Shown piece after piece: positions 1 through 9,594 of a DNA stretch of 64,000 bases. A model generated the notes under the pieces. That model searched no databases. It was given only the letters and a program-made list of their open reading frames with translations, and was not told where the DNA came from. Source of the stretch: Sepioteuthis lessoniana (lineage: Eukaryota; Mollusca; Cephalopoda; Myopsida; Loliginidae); the NCBI GenBank assembly GCA_963585895.1, contig OY757904.1, forward strand, positions 158,702,749 through 158,766,748. The letters run 5' to 3'. Every line of letters begins with the position of its first letter. The first letter of the stretch is position 1. A program made the position numbers and the translations under genes.

Positions 1-350
1 AGGAGGCAAGACTTATCGAATTTATTGTTAGGCACACATTCTTCTTCAAAACGGCCGGGAAAGATCGGTATTTTTCATAGATCTTCCTCTGTTGGTCATG
101 TACAAAACTGTGTACCTGAAATACAAGTCTTCGGATTTAGCTCCTCAAAATTCAAAGACATTATTACAAGATTCCAACAAAAAATATAACGCATTACAAT
201 TATATCCATAAATGAAACGTCAATTTCTTGTACGAAAGATAACTCGACCTTCATACATCGATCTGAGCGTTTGTCCAAACCTCCTTACCACTTGGTTCTA
301 TAAGTAAATATTCTGCTTTTCCTTTAAAACGTTAAAAGGTTTTACATATA
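1..350. other. Unassigned AT-rich sequence
   Basis: No coding frame, tRNA-like box, terminal repeat or tandem repeat is visible here. The only sizeable open frame (minus strand, about 60 codons) shows no recognisable motif and is probably chance. Confidence 0.5.
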
Positions 351-895
351 TACGAGCTCTGTCTGAAAAGTAACGGGCCTGGGTGTGCTGTATGAGTTAT
401 AGGCAATTGAGGGATAAGTGGATTGCGTTATCCTCTTACATTATATCTTTGGAGTACATAATTATAATTTTAACTTTCTGCTCTCATAGCATTTTTTCAC
501 ATGCTTTTGTTTACGGCTCTTTCTTTTCGGGTCTTTGAGCTATGGACACGGGGAAATAAAGAAAGCGGAAACTTTTGGTCTGGTTGAAAAAATCTCTTTC
601 ACAAACACTTGAAATGCATCATCAAGTGTTGTCTTTTGAGTGACTCAAAAGATTCAAACAGGAAAGTGAGGTCGTGAAAGATGACCCCAGGAGTTAGAGG
701 GCTTCAACAAACATGACTGAAGTTAACGCTGAGCAGGAAAGGAGGTTGTGCGTGACGATCGTCGGTTGATGGTTTGAATGATCGCAAGTCAGCTGGACAA
801 GAAGATTATCAATGAATATTTCGGCTTGTGGAAAGTCTGCACCAAAATGCTGTCAAGACTGTTGAATGATGATCAAAAGGGACACCGCATACAGG
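351..895 (+). mobile_element. Old mariner-like transposon relic, 3' truncated
   Basis: A TIR-like start (TACGAGCTCTGTCTGAAAAG) begins at 351 after a TA. From about 645 to 885 the plus strand reads, in shifting frames, as the N-terminal half of a mariner transposase: an F-E-x-L-K-R-F-K core, then V-V-K-D-D-P-R, then M-I-A-S-Q-L-D and a W-K-V-C-T-K-M-L-S-R-L-L-N-D-D-Q-K block typical of the mariner helix-turn-helix and linker. Several stops and frameshifts are present and the DDD catalytic half is missing. It belongs to a different subfamily from the four mariner copies further right and looks older. The breakpoint near 895 is approximate. Confidence 0.7.
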
Positions 896-1008
896 TGTCT
901 TATTCAGTTTTGCTTTTCCGCCTGTTTATACCTAACCAACTTAAGTAGGATGAAAGATTTTATCAAATTTGACCAATAAAAATTAACACAAAAAATGGAA
1001 TTTTTAGA

Positions 1009-1704
1009 TACGTGGTATATTCAATAAGTTTCCAGACTTTTTTGTACAGGCATTTAAAATTGTCGTAGACTCTTGAAAATTCACTATGTTATTGCTATAC
1101 CTCTTATGAGATGACTGACCAATTTTTATGATTTCAGGTTTAAATGAACAGCTACAGCAGGAATTGGAATACACCCTACTAAAGCCTGATTGTCACAGCT
1201 GGTGAATTTCAAAAATGCAATCTGGACCTGAGGAAGAACGATATGCAATAAAATTCTCGTTTATTCTTGGAAAAAATGCCGCAGAAACGTATGAAATGCT
1301 TCAGACTGCTTTCCAACCATTTTGCATGAATCGAACATCAGTTTTTGAGTGGCATAAGAGATTCAAGGAAGGCAGGGAATCTGTGAGGGATGATGAGAGG
1401 TGTGGGAGGAATAAGGAAGTCAATACACCAGAGTTGATTGGCCAAAGAGTTTTGACTTTTGGTTATTCCCTAAGCTCAGAGGCTGTCATTATGAGACGAG
1501 GAGATGAAAGAGGCTGTGACAAAGGTCATTGACACGCTCACACAAGAGGACTTCCATGGAGCCTTCCAGAAGTTGTTGGAACGGTACAACAAGTGCATTG
1601 CAGCTGGAGGAGATTACTTCGAAGGGGACTAGAGTTTCATGTGTGTACTATCAATAAAAGTGCCCATACAAAAAAAGTCTGGAAACTTATTTAATGATCC
1701 TCGT
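1009..1704 (+). mobile_element. Mariner copy 1, internally deleted
   Basis: It is bounded by TA and by inverted ends of about 38 bases (AATAAGTTTCCAGACTTTTT near the left end and its complement near 1672-1692). The length is about 696 bases, against about 1345 for the fullest copy at 14555-15899. The 5' part keeps the transposase start and HTH region. The 3' part resumes at the codons for the FWLFPKL block and the terminal FERYNKCIAAGGDYFE. The middle, including the first two catalytic Asp residues, is gone. It is therefore a non-autonomous deletion derivative. The left deletion point lies just after GGCCAAA, as in copies 2 and 4. Confidence 0.92.
1215..1532 (+). pseudogene. Mariner transposase N-terminal remnant
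   Basis: Opens MQSGPEEERYAIKFSF and continues through the paired-HTH segment with FEWHKRFKEGRESVRDDERC, then PELIGQ. After the deletion junction the frame runs into out-of-frame 3' sequence and stops. This transposase family binds the TIRs with its N-terminal HTH domains and cuts with a DD34D core. Only the DNA-binding part survives here, so the product could at most be a binding-only fragment. Confidence 0.85.
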
Positions 1705-1714
1705 ACTCTTATAT

Positions 1715-2166
1715 ATATTGATAAAAAGAGACAACCACAAACAACATGACACACAAAATACAACAGCACACACAATTATCTCCATTATAGATCTTCTCCC
1801 TCCAAATATCTCAAAGAAAGCTTTCCCGACCCACAAGCAATTAGACAAAGGAGAATCTGCAGTGACAAGAACAAACTAAAAAGACAAAGCGATAAACTTA
1901 AACAGCAGTTCTCAGTACGAGGATATTCCCAAACGTTAATTGAAAACCAGATAATCAAAGCAATTTCCACCCCTAGGCAGATACCCAAAAACTAAAACAA
2001 AAAGTGAAGATGAATCATATTGCCCTTATAACAATATTTAAAAGGACTTTCACCACTAACACAAATAATCAAGAACCGTTGGAAGATTCAAAGTGTATAT
2101 CCAAAATTCAAAGGTATTTTTCCAGAACCAAGCATACGAACCTATCGTCGATTAATAGCCACAGAT
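1715..2166 (+). pseudogene. Penelope-like reverse transcriptase fragment
   Basis: Two blocks on the plus strand resemble the region following the RT catalytic core in Penelope-like elements: R-R-I-C-S-D followed by a K/E-rich helix and V-R-G-Y-S, near 1846-1935, then P-L-T-Q-I-I-K-N-R-W-K-I-Q-S-x-Y-P-K-F-K-G-I-F-P-E-P with R-T-Y-R-R at about 2050-2160. The fragment is broken, lacks both ends and is interrupted at 2166 by a SINE-B insertion. Assignment rests on recalled family motifs and on no search. Confidence 0.6.
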
Positions 2167-2173
2167 AAATGAT

Positions 2174-2735
2174 CTTTGGTTAGTTGGGTTTTATGGCATA
2201 TCAACCTGTATAGGCTATTTAACGCCAAATCCACTTCTACGCAAATAATCAGTTCTACCGCAAACAACTCAGCTCAGCATGAGTACACAGTTCAATCGTC
2301 AAAAACGCTTCTACTTCAAAAAATTCAGGTCAGTCAAAAAGTCTCAATTCAGCCAATTCAGTCTAGTATAAGTACAGATCCCTCCTACACACGATCAAAT
2401 GTCAAAACAGTTCTATATTAAACAATTCAGTTTTCTGAAAGTAGAGTTTCAATGTTAAAAACATTTCCATTTCAAACAATTCAGTTCAGTACAAATACGC
2501 ATTTGGCTCTATTTAACTCAAAGATGGGGCCCTATCAGGGGCTATCATTCCGGGCCAGAGTGGACCTCGGAGCAATGGCAATGAAGGGGTGCTCCGCATT
2601 CCACAAAGCTCCAGAATCACTGGATCCTCACCATCAGATCGTTTAGTGTCATATCCAGGACACTCATAGGGTGGGGGTCTTACCCCCTCTGAAGAGGTGC
2701 AGTCAGTGTATTCTACAGCCCCAGCCGACTAGACA
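2174..2735 (-). mobile_element. SINE-B copy 1 (long tRNA-headed retroposon)
   Basis: Read on the minus strand it starts with a TAGTCGGCTGGGGCTG head, passes through the conserved ~230-base body with TGATGGTGAGGATCCAGTGA, then a region of diverged repeats rich in AACTGTTT/GAATTGTTT, and ends in a GGTTGATATGCCATAAAA-like tail. The element is flanked by the 7-base direct repeat AAATGAT (2167-2173 and 2736-2742), consistent with target-primed retroposition. Compare the 61800-62713 copy, which defines the ends. Confidence 0.8.
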
Positions 2736-2757
2736 AAATGATAGGTAGCAGCAATAT

Positions 2758-2758
2758 G

Positions 2759-2818
<60 letters not shown>

Positions 2819-2927
2819 ATGTGTGTGGTTTCATGTTTATATATATATATATATATATGTGTATATATATATATTTCATGTGACGTTTGCTAATTGCAAT
2901 AAACCTAGGGTCACAGACAGTGCCATG

Positions 2928-2965
<38 letters not shown>
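2758..2965. repeat. (AT)n/(GT)n microsatellites
   Basis: Alternating (AT)n then (GT)n at about 2759-2814, (TA)n at about 2838-2874, and a longer (TA)n at about 2929-2964. Short predicted peptides of Y/I or C/V repeats in this area are artefacts of these tracts. Confidence 0.95.
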
Positions 2966-2967
<2 letters not shown>

Positions 2968-3148
2968 CATCATATAGATATAACACATATACGCATGAAC
3001 ATATATTAAATATATAGCATATATACATAACATGTATATTATATATGAATATATATCTCATGTCTGACGTATTTATAATATTAGATGAAACATATAATAA
3101 TTAACATATTTATCGTATGCATATATATATATATGTATATATATATAT

Positions 3149-3485
3149 GAGAGCAATATTGAACAAGTCCTGGCGGCATCACCCCACAAGACACCAGCTG
3201 TACGGCCACTTGCCTCCCATCACGAAAACTATGCAAGTTAGACGAGCCAGACACGCAGGACACTGCTGGAGAAGCAAGGACGAACTCATCAGTTATGTAC
3301 TCCTATGGACCCCCGCATATGGCCAAGTAAAAGCAGGACGACCAGCTCGAACATACACACAGCAGCTAAGGTGAGGATACGGGATGTAGCCCTGAAGACC
3401 TGCCAAAAGCGATGAATGATAGGGAGGGGTGGCGAGAGAGGGTCAGGGATCTCCATGCTAGTGGCACGACATGATGATGATGATG

Positions 3486-3486
<1 letters not shown>
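3149..3486 (+). mobile_element. RTE-like LINE, 5'-truncated C-terminal fragment
   Basis: The plus strand reads ILNKSWRHHPTRHQLYGHLP, then TMQVRRARHAGHCWRS, then GRPARTYTQQL, followed after a shift by G-C-S-P-E-D-L-P-K-A-M and W-R-E-R-V-R-D. This is the C-terminus of the non-LTR element also present at 16.7-17.8, 44.2, 46.9 and 49.5 kb. It ends in a (GAT)n tail at about 3470-3486, the same 3' tail as the other copies, which marks the true 3' end. The 5' truncation is typical of incomplete reverse transcription. Confidence 0.88.
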
Positions 3487-3525
<39 letters not shown>

Positions 3526-3550
3526 CTATGTGTGTGTGTGTGTGTGTGTT
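3486..3550. repeat. (TA)n/(TG)n microsatellite at LINE tail
   Basis: (TA)n at 3486-3509 passes into interrupted (TG)n to about 3549, directly abutting the (GAT)n LINE tail. Confidence 0.95.
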
Positions 3551-3650
3551 TGTGGTCATCCAGAGACTGTTTCGTTGTATCACAACTCATCAGCATCAGT
3601 GCGGCTAGACACACGAGACTCTTCAAGCTAGGATCGATACCCGGATGATA
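3551..3650 (-). ncRNA. Hammerhead-ribozyme-like core (candidate)
   Basis: On the minus strand CTGATGA (3593-3587) is followed by a five-pair stem GTTGT/ACAAC with a GAT loop, then GAAA (3573-3570), CA and GTC (3567-3565). These are the conserved core boxes of a type I hammerhead in the right order, with an intact stem II. Small hammerheads with a very short stem III are known from Penelope-like elements. I could not find a convincing adjacent stem I, so activity is doubtful. It may be a remnant of a retroelement end. Confidence 0.4.
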
Positions 3651-3654
3651 TATA

Positions 3655-4266
3655 TACGAGTATCAGTTTTTGAGTGGCATAAGAGATTCAAGGGAGGCAG
3701 GGGGTCTGTGCGCGATGATGAGAGGTGTGGGAGGAGTAAGGAAGTCAATACACCAGAGTTGATTGTCCAAAGGGTTAGGGTTAGGGTCAGAGTTACTATG
3801 TTGAGGTTTTAAGGGATTTCAGGAAGAGATTCCATCGGAAGAGGCCAGCACTCTTCAAATCGGGACAGTGGCATTTCCAGCAGGACAATGCATCAGTCCA
3901 CAACTCCATCCTTGACACCGACTATTTGACCAAGATGGGTATCAAGACTTCCTTGAATCTCTTATGCCACTCAAAAACTGATGCTCGATTCATGCAAGAT
4001 ACTCCAAAAGCAGTCCGAAGCATTCTATACGTTTCTCTGGCATTTTTTCCAAGTTTAAAACACAATTTTATTGCATATCGTTCTTCTAAAGTGTTCTCAC
4101 GTTCAGATTGCATTTTTGAAATTCACCAGCTGTGACAATTTCTGCTGTAACTGTTCATTTAAACCTCATAAGATGTATAGCAATAACATAGTGAATTTTC
4201 CAGAGTCGACGACAATTTTAGATGCCTGTACAAAAAAGTCTGGAAACTTATTGAATACACCGCGTA
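3655..4266. mobile_element. Mariner copy 2, chimeric inverted derivative
   Basis: From 3660 to about 3950 the sequence matches the plus strand of the mariner (FEWHKRFK region, a GGGTTAGGGTTAGGG filler, then REFRKRFHRKRPALFKSG and the QDNA block). Near 3950 it switches to the reverse complement of the 5' end, running through the HTH codons and start codon to a mariner TIR ending in CGCGTA at 4266. The two arms share an inverted segment (GAGTGGCATAAGAGATTCAA at about 3672 and its complement near 3955). The element therefore lacks a normal 3' end and has fold-back potential. Confidence 0.85.
3922..4113 (-). pseudogene. Mariner transposase N-terminal remnant (inverted arm)
   Basis: The minus strand encodes MQSERENTLEERYAIKLCF, the HTH segment and FEWHKRFKE, then runs out at the inversion junction. 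The catalytic core is absent from this strand. Confidence 0.85.
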
Positions 4267-5677
4267 TGAAAGTTAAGTTCAAGAAAATTTTTTTAATAAA
4301 AAGAAATTTCAATTCATTTTTTATGTGTATATTAGCGTTTATGCTAAATTTTAAAATTCATTTTTTACATGAATATAAGACCACCAATAAAAACTAAAGA
4401 AAAAAAGGACTTGATTTGATTGAAATAATTTTTATATATAGTCTGCATATAATAAAATCTGTTAAAACTGCAATACTTAAAATACTAAAAACATAAATGG
4501 CTAAAGGAAGTAAATTATCCGATTTTGAGATAGGCGATATTACAGCTCTGAAAAGAGTCGGTAAATCTCAGAGAGAAATTTCGAAGGTCTTAGGATGTAG
4601 TAAAACCGTTATCTGCAATTACTTGAAAAGTCCAAATAAGTATGGAACAAGAAAACTGACTGGTAAGCCAGAAAAATTATCACCACAATTCAAGAGAAGA
4701 ATTGTTCGCGAAGTAAAAAAGAAAACTTCGTCAGTATCAAAAATTTTGAAATTGGATGTTTCTGGCAGTACTACAACAATTAGAAGGCATTTAAACAACA
4801 AAAAAATTAAGCATAAGAAAAGAATTCATAGTCCAACATTAACTATGAAGCACAAAAAGAAACGACTTGAATATGCTCGTCAATATCAAACCATGAGCGC
4901 TAAAGAATGTCGAAAATTGTTTTCTCAGACGAAAAGAAATTCAATTTAGACGGTACAGATGGCTTTCAGAAGTACTAGCTCGCAAAGATTTTTCCAGAAG
5001 AGAATTACTCAGCAAGGCATAGTGAAGGAGGATCTCTTATGATCTGGGAGACCTTCTCATCTTCAGTAAAACTTAAACTACAGTTTGTCAGTGGTCTACA
5101 AAAAGCAGCAGATTATGTGAAGATGCTAAATGATTTATCTCTCGCACAAGAAGGGCGTCGTCTATGTGGAGAATAATGGATTTTCTAGCAAGATAATGCT
5201 GCAATCCACAATGCATCAATAGCAAAGAAGAACTTACTTGAACCAAAAAATAAGACTTCTTCCAACCCAGCGTGCTCCCCAGACCTTAATCCTATAGACA
5301 ATTTGTGGGGATTGATCGTTGCAAAAGTTTATGAAGAAGGTCGACAGTACTCACCAATTTCCGAACTCAAAAACGGATTCTAAGACGAATGGAAAAAATA
5401 TCTTCGGTTCAAGTTCAGAAACTAGTTGATAGTATGGCTAGCTGATTTTTTTAGGTTATCAATGTTAACGGCGGATTGGTCTTATATTTATGCACAAAGA
5501 AAATATCTAAAATAAAGCATAAATGCTAATATACATATAAAAAAATGAATTAAAAGTTCTTCATATTTTAAATTTAATTCTCTTTATGCTTTATCTTTGA
5601 TAGATCTGATTTTCATTATTTAAAAATTGTAAAAAAATATCTTTTTCTTCATTTTAAGCGTAGTCTTATATTTTTGC
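4267..5677 (+). mobile_element. Tc1/mariner-type (Tc3-like) transposon, degraded
   Basis: A degraded transposase gene (4497-5445) sits between long subterminal inverted repeats: about 50 bases at 4303-4352 match the complement of 5508-5558, and CATGAATATAAGACCACCAA at 4370 matches the complement of 5471-5492. A further inverted ATATAAGACTAC-type motif abuts the assembly gap at 5677. Multiple copies of the terminal motif are expected for transposase binding sites. The left end abuts mariner copy 2 at 4266, and the right end runs into the gap, so the exact TIRs are not seen. Confidence 0.8.
4497..5445 (+). pseudogene. Tc3-like transposase, broken
   Basis: The first 150 codons are open (MAKGSKLSDFEIGDITALKR) and contain the two HTH modules: SQREISKVLGCSKTVICNYL, then a second with SGSTTTIRRHL. 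After a one-base shift near 4915 the catalytic domain follows: FSDEKKFNLDG (first Asp), FxQDNAAIHNAS at about 5183 (second Asp) and SPDLNPIDNLWG at about 5291. The third acidic residue is Asp where Tc1 elements usually have Glu, with 34 residues between it and the second. At least three in-frame stops and another shift near 5380 make it inactive. Confidence 0.88.
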
Positions 5678-5877
5678 NNNNNNNNNNNNNNNNNNNNNNN
5701 NNNNNNNNNNNNNNNNNNNNNNNNNNNNNNNNNNNNNNNNNNNNNNNNNNNNNNNNNNNNNNNNNNNNNNNNNNNNNNNNNNNNNNNNNNNNNNNNNNNN
5801 NNNNNNNNNNNNNNNNNNNNNNNNNNNNNNNNNNNNNNNNNNNNNNNNNNNNNNNNNNNNNNNNNNNNNNNNNNNNN
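5678..5877. other. Assembly gap (200 N)
   Basis: Exactly 200 undetermined bases, probably a conventional placeholder, so the true length is unknown. The Tc1 right end and the start of the following Penelope-like fragment are lost in it. Confidence 0.99.
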
Positions 5878-5909
5878 GGAAGGTGTCTTGTAGTATGTTG
5901 ACACCTTCC
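5878..5909. repeat. Perfect 10-bp inverted repeat
   Basis: GGAAGGTGTC and its complement GACACCTTCC are separated by 12 bases immediately after the gap. A hairpin is possible but no function can be assigned. Confidence 0.8.
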
Positions 5910-6200
5910 AAAACAATTCAGTCCTTAACTTTACTCATGAAGTAAACAAAAACAATAAAATTTCCTTTTTAGATGTTCTTTTCATGCCTTTTAGAACCCA
6001 TTATCGCGACAGCCGTTGACACATTCAATCACTGAAAATGATCAAGAATAAAATAAAAGCTGTGTGTATCTCTCAGAAGTTTATTTTCTGGATCTTCCAA
6101 GTGTGCCTAATCCACATGTGATAAATCTTATTTTCATAGAAAATAATCCCGTATCATAATAGTCTTATGTTATCCAATACTTTGTCATGTCTTCTGATAT
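5897..6200 (+). pseudogene. Penelope-like reverse transcriptase fragment
   Basis: The plus strand reads V-D-T-F-Q-N-N-S-V-L-N-F-T-H-E-V, then N-K-N-N-K-I-S-F-L-D-V-L-F. This is the block that follows the YADD box in Penelope-like RTs (F-T-x-E ... N-N-K-L-P-F-L-D-V-L). A later K-M-I-K-N-K-I-K-A-V segment fits the next conserved helix. It is a broken fragment, cut by the gap on the left and fading by about 6200. Confidence 0.6.
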
Positions 6201-6399
6201 TACGCAATACACACTGTTATAACAGCAGGATAATGAGAAAGTGACAAAAGTAAAGGCCGAACAGTAAATGACGTACACATCTGTGTTCCTTTCGTAGTGA
6301 GAAAATCTATAACTTTGTTGAATCAATGAATTTATGTGAAGAGTAAAACGGTATTCCTCTCGCAGACCGATGTTTCAGAGAGTGATATGATATTGTCCT

Positions 6400-6790
6400 A
6401 CGTCTCCTTGCCCGATTCCTTTCTCTGTGTTAGCCGTATTTACCCGGCCGCTCGGCTGGGACACACTTCGGCTGGCAGTGTTCTCTGGTACGCAGATCAA
6501 GACATGTGTGTCTTGGCTGGGTCGTAGTCGGTTGAAGCTGCCGGACACGGTGCCGGGGAGGCCCAGCATTTGTTTCTCGTGGCTGACACCGACATTCTTG
6601 AGACTAAGGGGGCATCTCCCCAGGCTCTAACCCTCTCCAAAGTGGTTGGGTTTATCGTCTGGCGCCTGAGGCGCCCCTTTTTAGGAGAATGCCGATAGGA
6701 CCCAAGGTATTTTTGGAACCGCCGAGCGTGTGTGGGTTTCGACCTTAAAAAGGCCTTGTGTTATACTCGTCCGGTTGGTGGGACATACGA
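6400..6790. other. GC-rich unclassified block
   Basis: A sharply bounded stretch that is much richer in G, C and CpG than its flanks. It contains the palindrome GGCGCCTGAGGCGCC at about 6661-6675 and the phrase AAGTGGTTGGGTTTATCGTC. Open frames of 60-70 codons on both strands show no motif I recognise. It looks like part of a repeat (a retroelement end or UTR) but I cannot name the family. Confidence 0.4.
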
Positions 6791-7106
6791 CTAATACCAG
6801 AGTAAAAAAGTATTTGCAAAAAAAGTTATAGAAATATTTTTAAAAGTTAGTTATCCGTCTTATTTAATTTTATGAAATCTCTATAGAAAACCATTTAGGG
6901 GATATATATTTTTTCTCAAAGATTAGTCCCTGGATAATCTTTAGTCCCTTTAGTGGTAAATGAACCCGTCTGTGGTTATTTTATGCTTAGAGGTTAGGGA
7001 ATTGCGTACATTGTACGTTTATATTAACACTTTTTGTTGAGTTTTTTAAAGAGATTTTTGCAGCTAATTATACGATATCAATTATTCTAATACAAATAAT
7101 TTCAAA
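6791..7106. other. Unassigned AT-rich sequence
   Basis: Nothing recognisable: no TIR, tRNA-like box or coding frame. Confidence 0.5.
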
Positions 7107-7350
7107 CAGATGTATTTGAACCATAGGTTGGACCCAACTTGTACAACCACTTCAGGTCTGAGTGGATCTTGGAGTAATGGCAATGAAGGAGTGCTCCACC
7201 CTCCGCAGATCTCCAGAACTGGACCCGCGCCATCAGGTGCAGTTTAGAGTCATATTCAGCACACACCTTTTGTGTGGGTTGATGTCTTACCGCTTCAGCT
7301 GGGGACACAGTTCGTATATTCTTCGCCCCGTTGATAAGGTGATAATATCT
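7107..7350 (-). mobile_element. SINE-B copy 2, body only
   Basis: Read on the minus strand, the region corresponds to the SINE-B body: the GGCATTACTCC / TGGAGCACTCC block and the ending ACCTATGGTTC. The internal repeat region and tail are missing, and the head is diverged. Confidence 0.72.
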
Positions 7351-8433
7351 ACCAAATAATATTGATGTCAACAGACGTCTTTTTTTAAGTTTCCCTGATC
7401 GTAACCGAATTTGATAACAAATTGAAATATGCTAAAACAGTTCACAAAAATATCAATAAAGAATCATTCACTTTCTTGCTGTTTTATCAGAGAGGAAAAT
7501 TCTATTAACAAATAACTCTAAGAAGCCACTGTGAGAAAAGTACACATGATAAGATTATGATTTATATTAAATAGATATTCAAATCTATGCCAAATAATAA
7601 TCAACATCGTAAAAATATACTAAAAACGAAAAAGATCTAAAATTAAAAAAAAAAATTGAAGAAAAGCAAAAGGTACGCCTTGCACTATTTGAAATAAATT
7701 ATAATCCAACTAGTTTAATTATTTTACCTGTTTTTTTAAAAATTGTATTTCAACCGCTGTACTCTTTGGCCTTCATTGACTTTCTACTTTATGAGATTTA
7801 TGAACCGTAAGACATGGGCTAGTGGTAGGGGGGATTGCATTATCTTCTCTACAAAGTTGAACTTCTTTAGTATTTTCTAGTAATTCTGAGTTCTATGGTA
7901 TCAAAAATAAAATTTTACTTGTCATAAACTCTCAAGATTTTACTCCGGGAGAAAATATATTTGTGTATCAATCACATCGTTTGTATTTTACTTGCAAATT
8001 GTTTTCCCGCCCATTTATGAGTCCAGTCGACATTGTTAAGTGCAGCAGATTGTAAGAAATGGAGGTATTAAGAGAATTTAACCAACTGGCAGCGTGAACC
8101 CTTAAAATCAAAATTCCAGAAGACCTTCTTCTCTGGACGCACCTGCCCCCTTGCCTAAAAAAAATAAGGGCTAAGTTTATTGCCTGGATTTGTTGCAAAG
8201 TTTTGTGCCCTCCCTTCGAGAGACATGCTTCTTGCAGGGCATCCCGCGTTATTCCGTCCGTGAGTCATATCCTAGCAGGGGGGGGGGATACTGAGATAAA
8301 GTTGTTACGCCCATCTTCGAAGTCTTCAGGAACTACTTGTCTTTAAAAATCAGCATTCGAAATCCTATTAATACTAATGAGAAATACGCAACTATCATAA
8401 CCACAAAGCATTTCAAAAATTAATCTATTTCAA
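7351..8433. other. Unassigned sequence
   Basis: AT-rich, with a single 76-codon minus-strand frame at 7968-8198 that matches nothing I know. A run of ten G occurs at 8278-8287. No repeat family is recognised. Confidence 0.5.
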
Positions 8434-8617
8434 CAGGGGTGGGTAAACTTTTTGATGGGGGGCTGCATCACTCGGTTATGAATTATTAAAAAGTTGCATC
8501 TTTAAAAATCAAAAGAATTTAGTCTCGATTCAAATGCAAGTGTTTATTTTCTTATTTTTTAGAGGCTTCTGCGGGTCGAACAGAACAGAGAAGCAGGCCG
8601 CAGTTTGTCCACTTCTT
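8434..8617 (+). mobile_element. hAT-type non-autonomous element (MITE-like)
   Basis: Starts CAGGGGTGGGTAAACTTTTT and ends with GGCCGCAGTTTGTCCACTTC, imperfect inverted ends of about 16 bases. CAGGGGTGGGCAAACT-type termini are characteristic of hAT-derived short elements. No transposase coding remains. The expected 8-base target duplication is not clear. Confidence 0.6.
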
Positions 8618-9240
8618 TGTTACTAGATTGACTTACGATCTCATGTTGTAAGCACCGGTTAAACAGCGGTGAGTCTTTTCAACATTTAGAAAGGCGACCA
8701 CATTATAGTTAATGAATCCTCCCTAAGACCTATGCGACCTCAGACAAAGAAAAACTTTAGCAATAATGTTTAAAGGTGTGTTAATATGAGCGAAGTAGAT
8801 TTTATTCATGAATCTTCGTCTTCTAATGGTTAATTATTGACAACGAATGTTAACTTCAACACCTGGACTCGGGGAAAATATTTGGTCATTTTTTCTCAGC
8901 CTTTTTTTATAACATTCATTACAGAAGCTCATGTTTTTATTGATAGCCATTAAAAAGTGTGAATTTACCCTGCCTCTTCCTCTATGGACAAGATGTGATG
9001 TAAGGTTTATGTGAATTCAGAGTTTTCTTTCTCTAAGATTGCAGGGTAGGTGGGTGGATTGATGGATTCATACACATATGTATTTAATCATTAACAAACA
9101 TGCAATGGACACAGACAAAGCACAAACAAAAACGCACTAAAACCTTTATACATACGCAGAGAAAAAACATACGCATATCCCATATGCATATTTCTTAGCT
9201 TTTATCAATATTCAGCTGAATTTCTTGGAATGAATATGTG
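8618..9240. other. Unassigned, with a possible SINE-C scrap
   Basis: No gene. About 8990-9075 vaguely resembles the minus-strand middle of SINE-C (GAATTCAGAGTTTTC...TTTCTCTAAGATT) but is too decayed to call. Confidence 0.4.
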
Positions 9241-9475
9241 GAGTCCTCGTGGTATAATTGCTAAAGTGCTTTACTGCAACATAAGAGTATGCAAGTTCGA
9301 ATTCGAGTCGTGCAATGATGTGAGCTTTCGCTCTTATACCTTTGAGAAAGTTATGAACCCTTTTAAACCCCTCCAGCTATAGGTTAAATAGTATCACTAC
9401 TGTCCTTCTACAAGGATGGCTTTGGCATTAAATAGCCCACGAAGGTGGATATGCCATTCAACAAAAAAAAACTGA
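9241..9475 (+). mobile_element. SINE-A copy 1 (tRNA-derived)
   Basis: tRNA-like head with an A box (CGTGGTATAATTGCTAAAGT) and a B box (AAGTTCGAATTCGAG). This is followed by the shared central block (ACCTTTGAGAAAGTTATGAA ... CCAGCTATAGGTTAAATAGT) and the family tail GGCATTAAATAGCCCACGAA ... ATATGCCATT with an A-rich end. The length of about 235 bases is typical of the other copies. It is transcribed by RNA polymerase III when active, and here is diverged and inert. Confidence 0.88.
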
Positions 9476-9594
9476 AACGGAATACGTGGAATAGAATATA
9501 AATTTTATCATTCTTAGTCATTTTCTTTTTGTTTGGACTTCTTTTGTAACGAAGACTTTTTTAAAAAGAAAATTGCCTATTGACCCAACCACTC

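Noticed and set aside
5620-5916. Frames through the run of N
   Set aside because: Artefacts of undetermined bases.
9241-9310. A functional tRNA gene (also at 20.2, 36.5, 41.7, 42.4 and 63.7 kb)
   Set aside because: A and B boxes are present, but no cloverleaf with paired acceptor stem and each continues into a SINE body; they are SINE heads.
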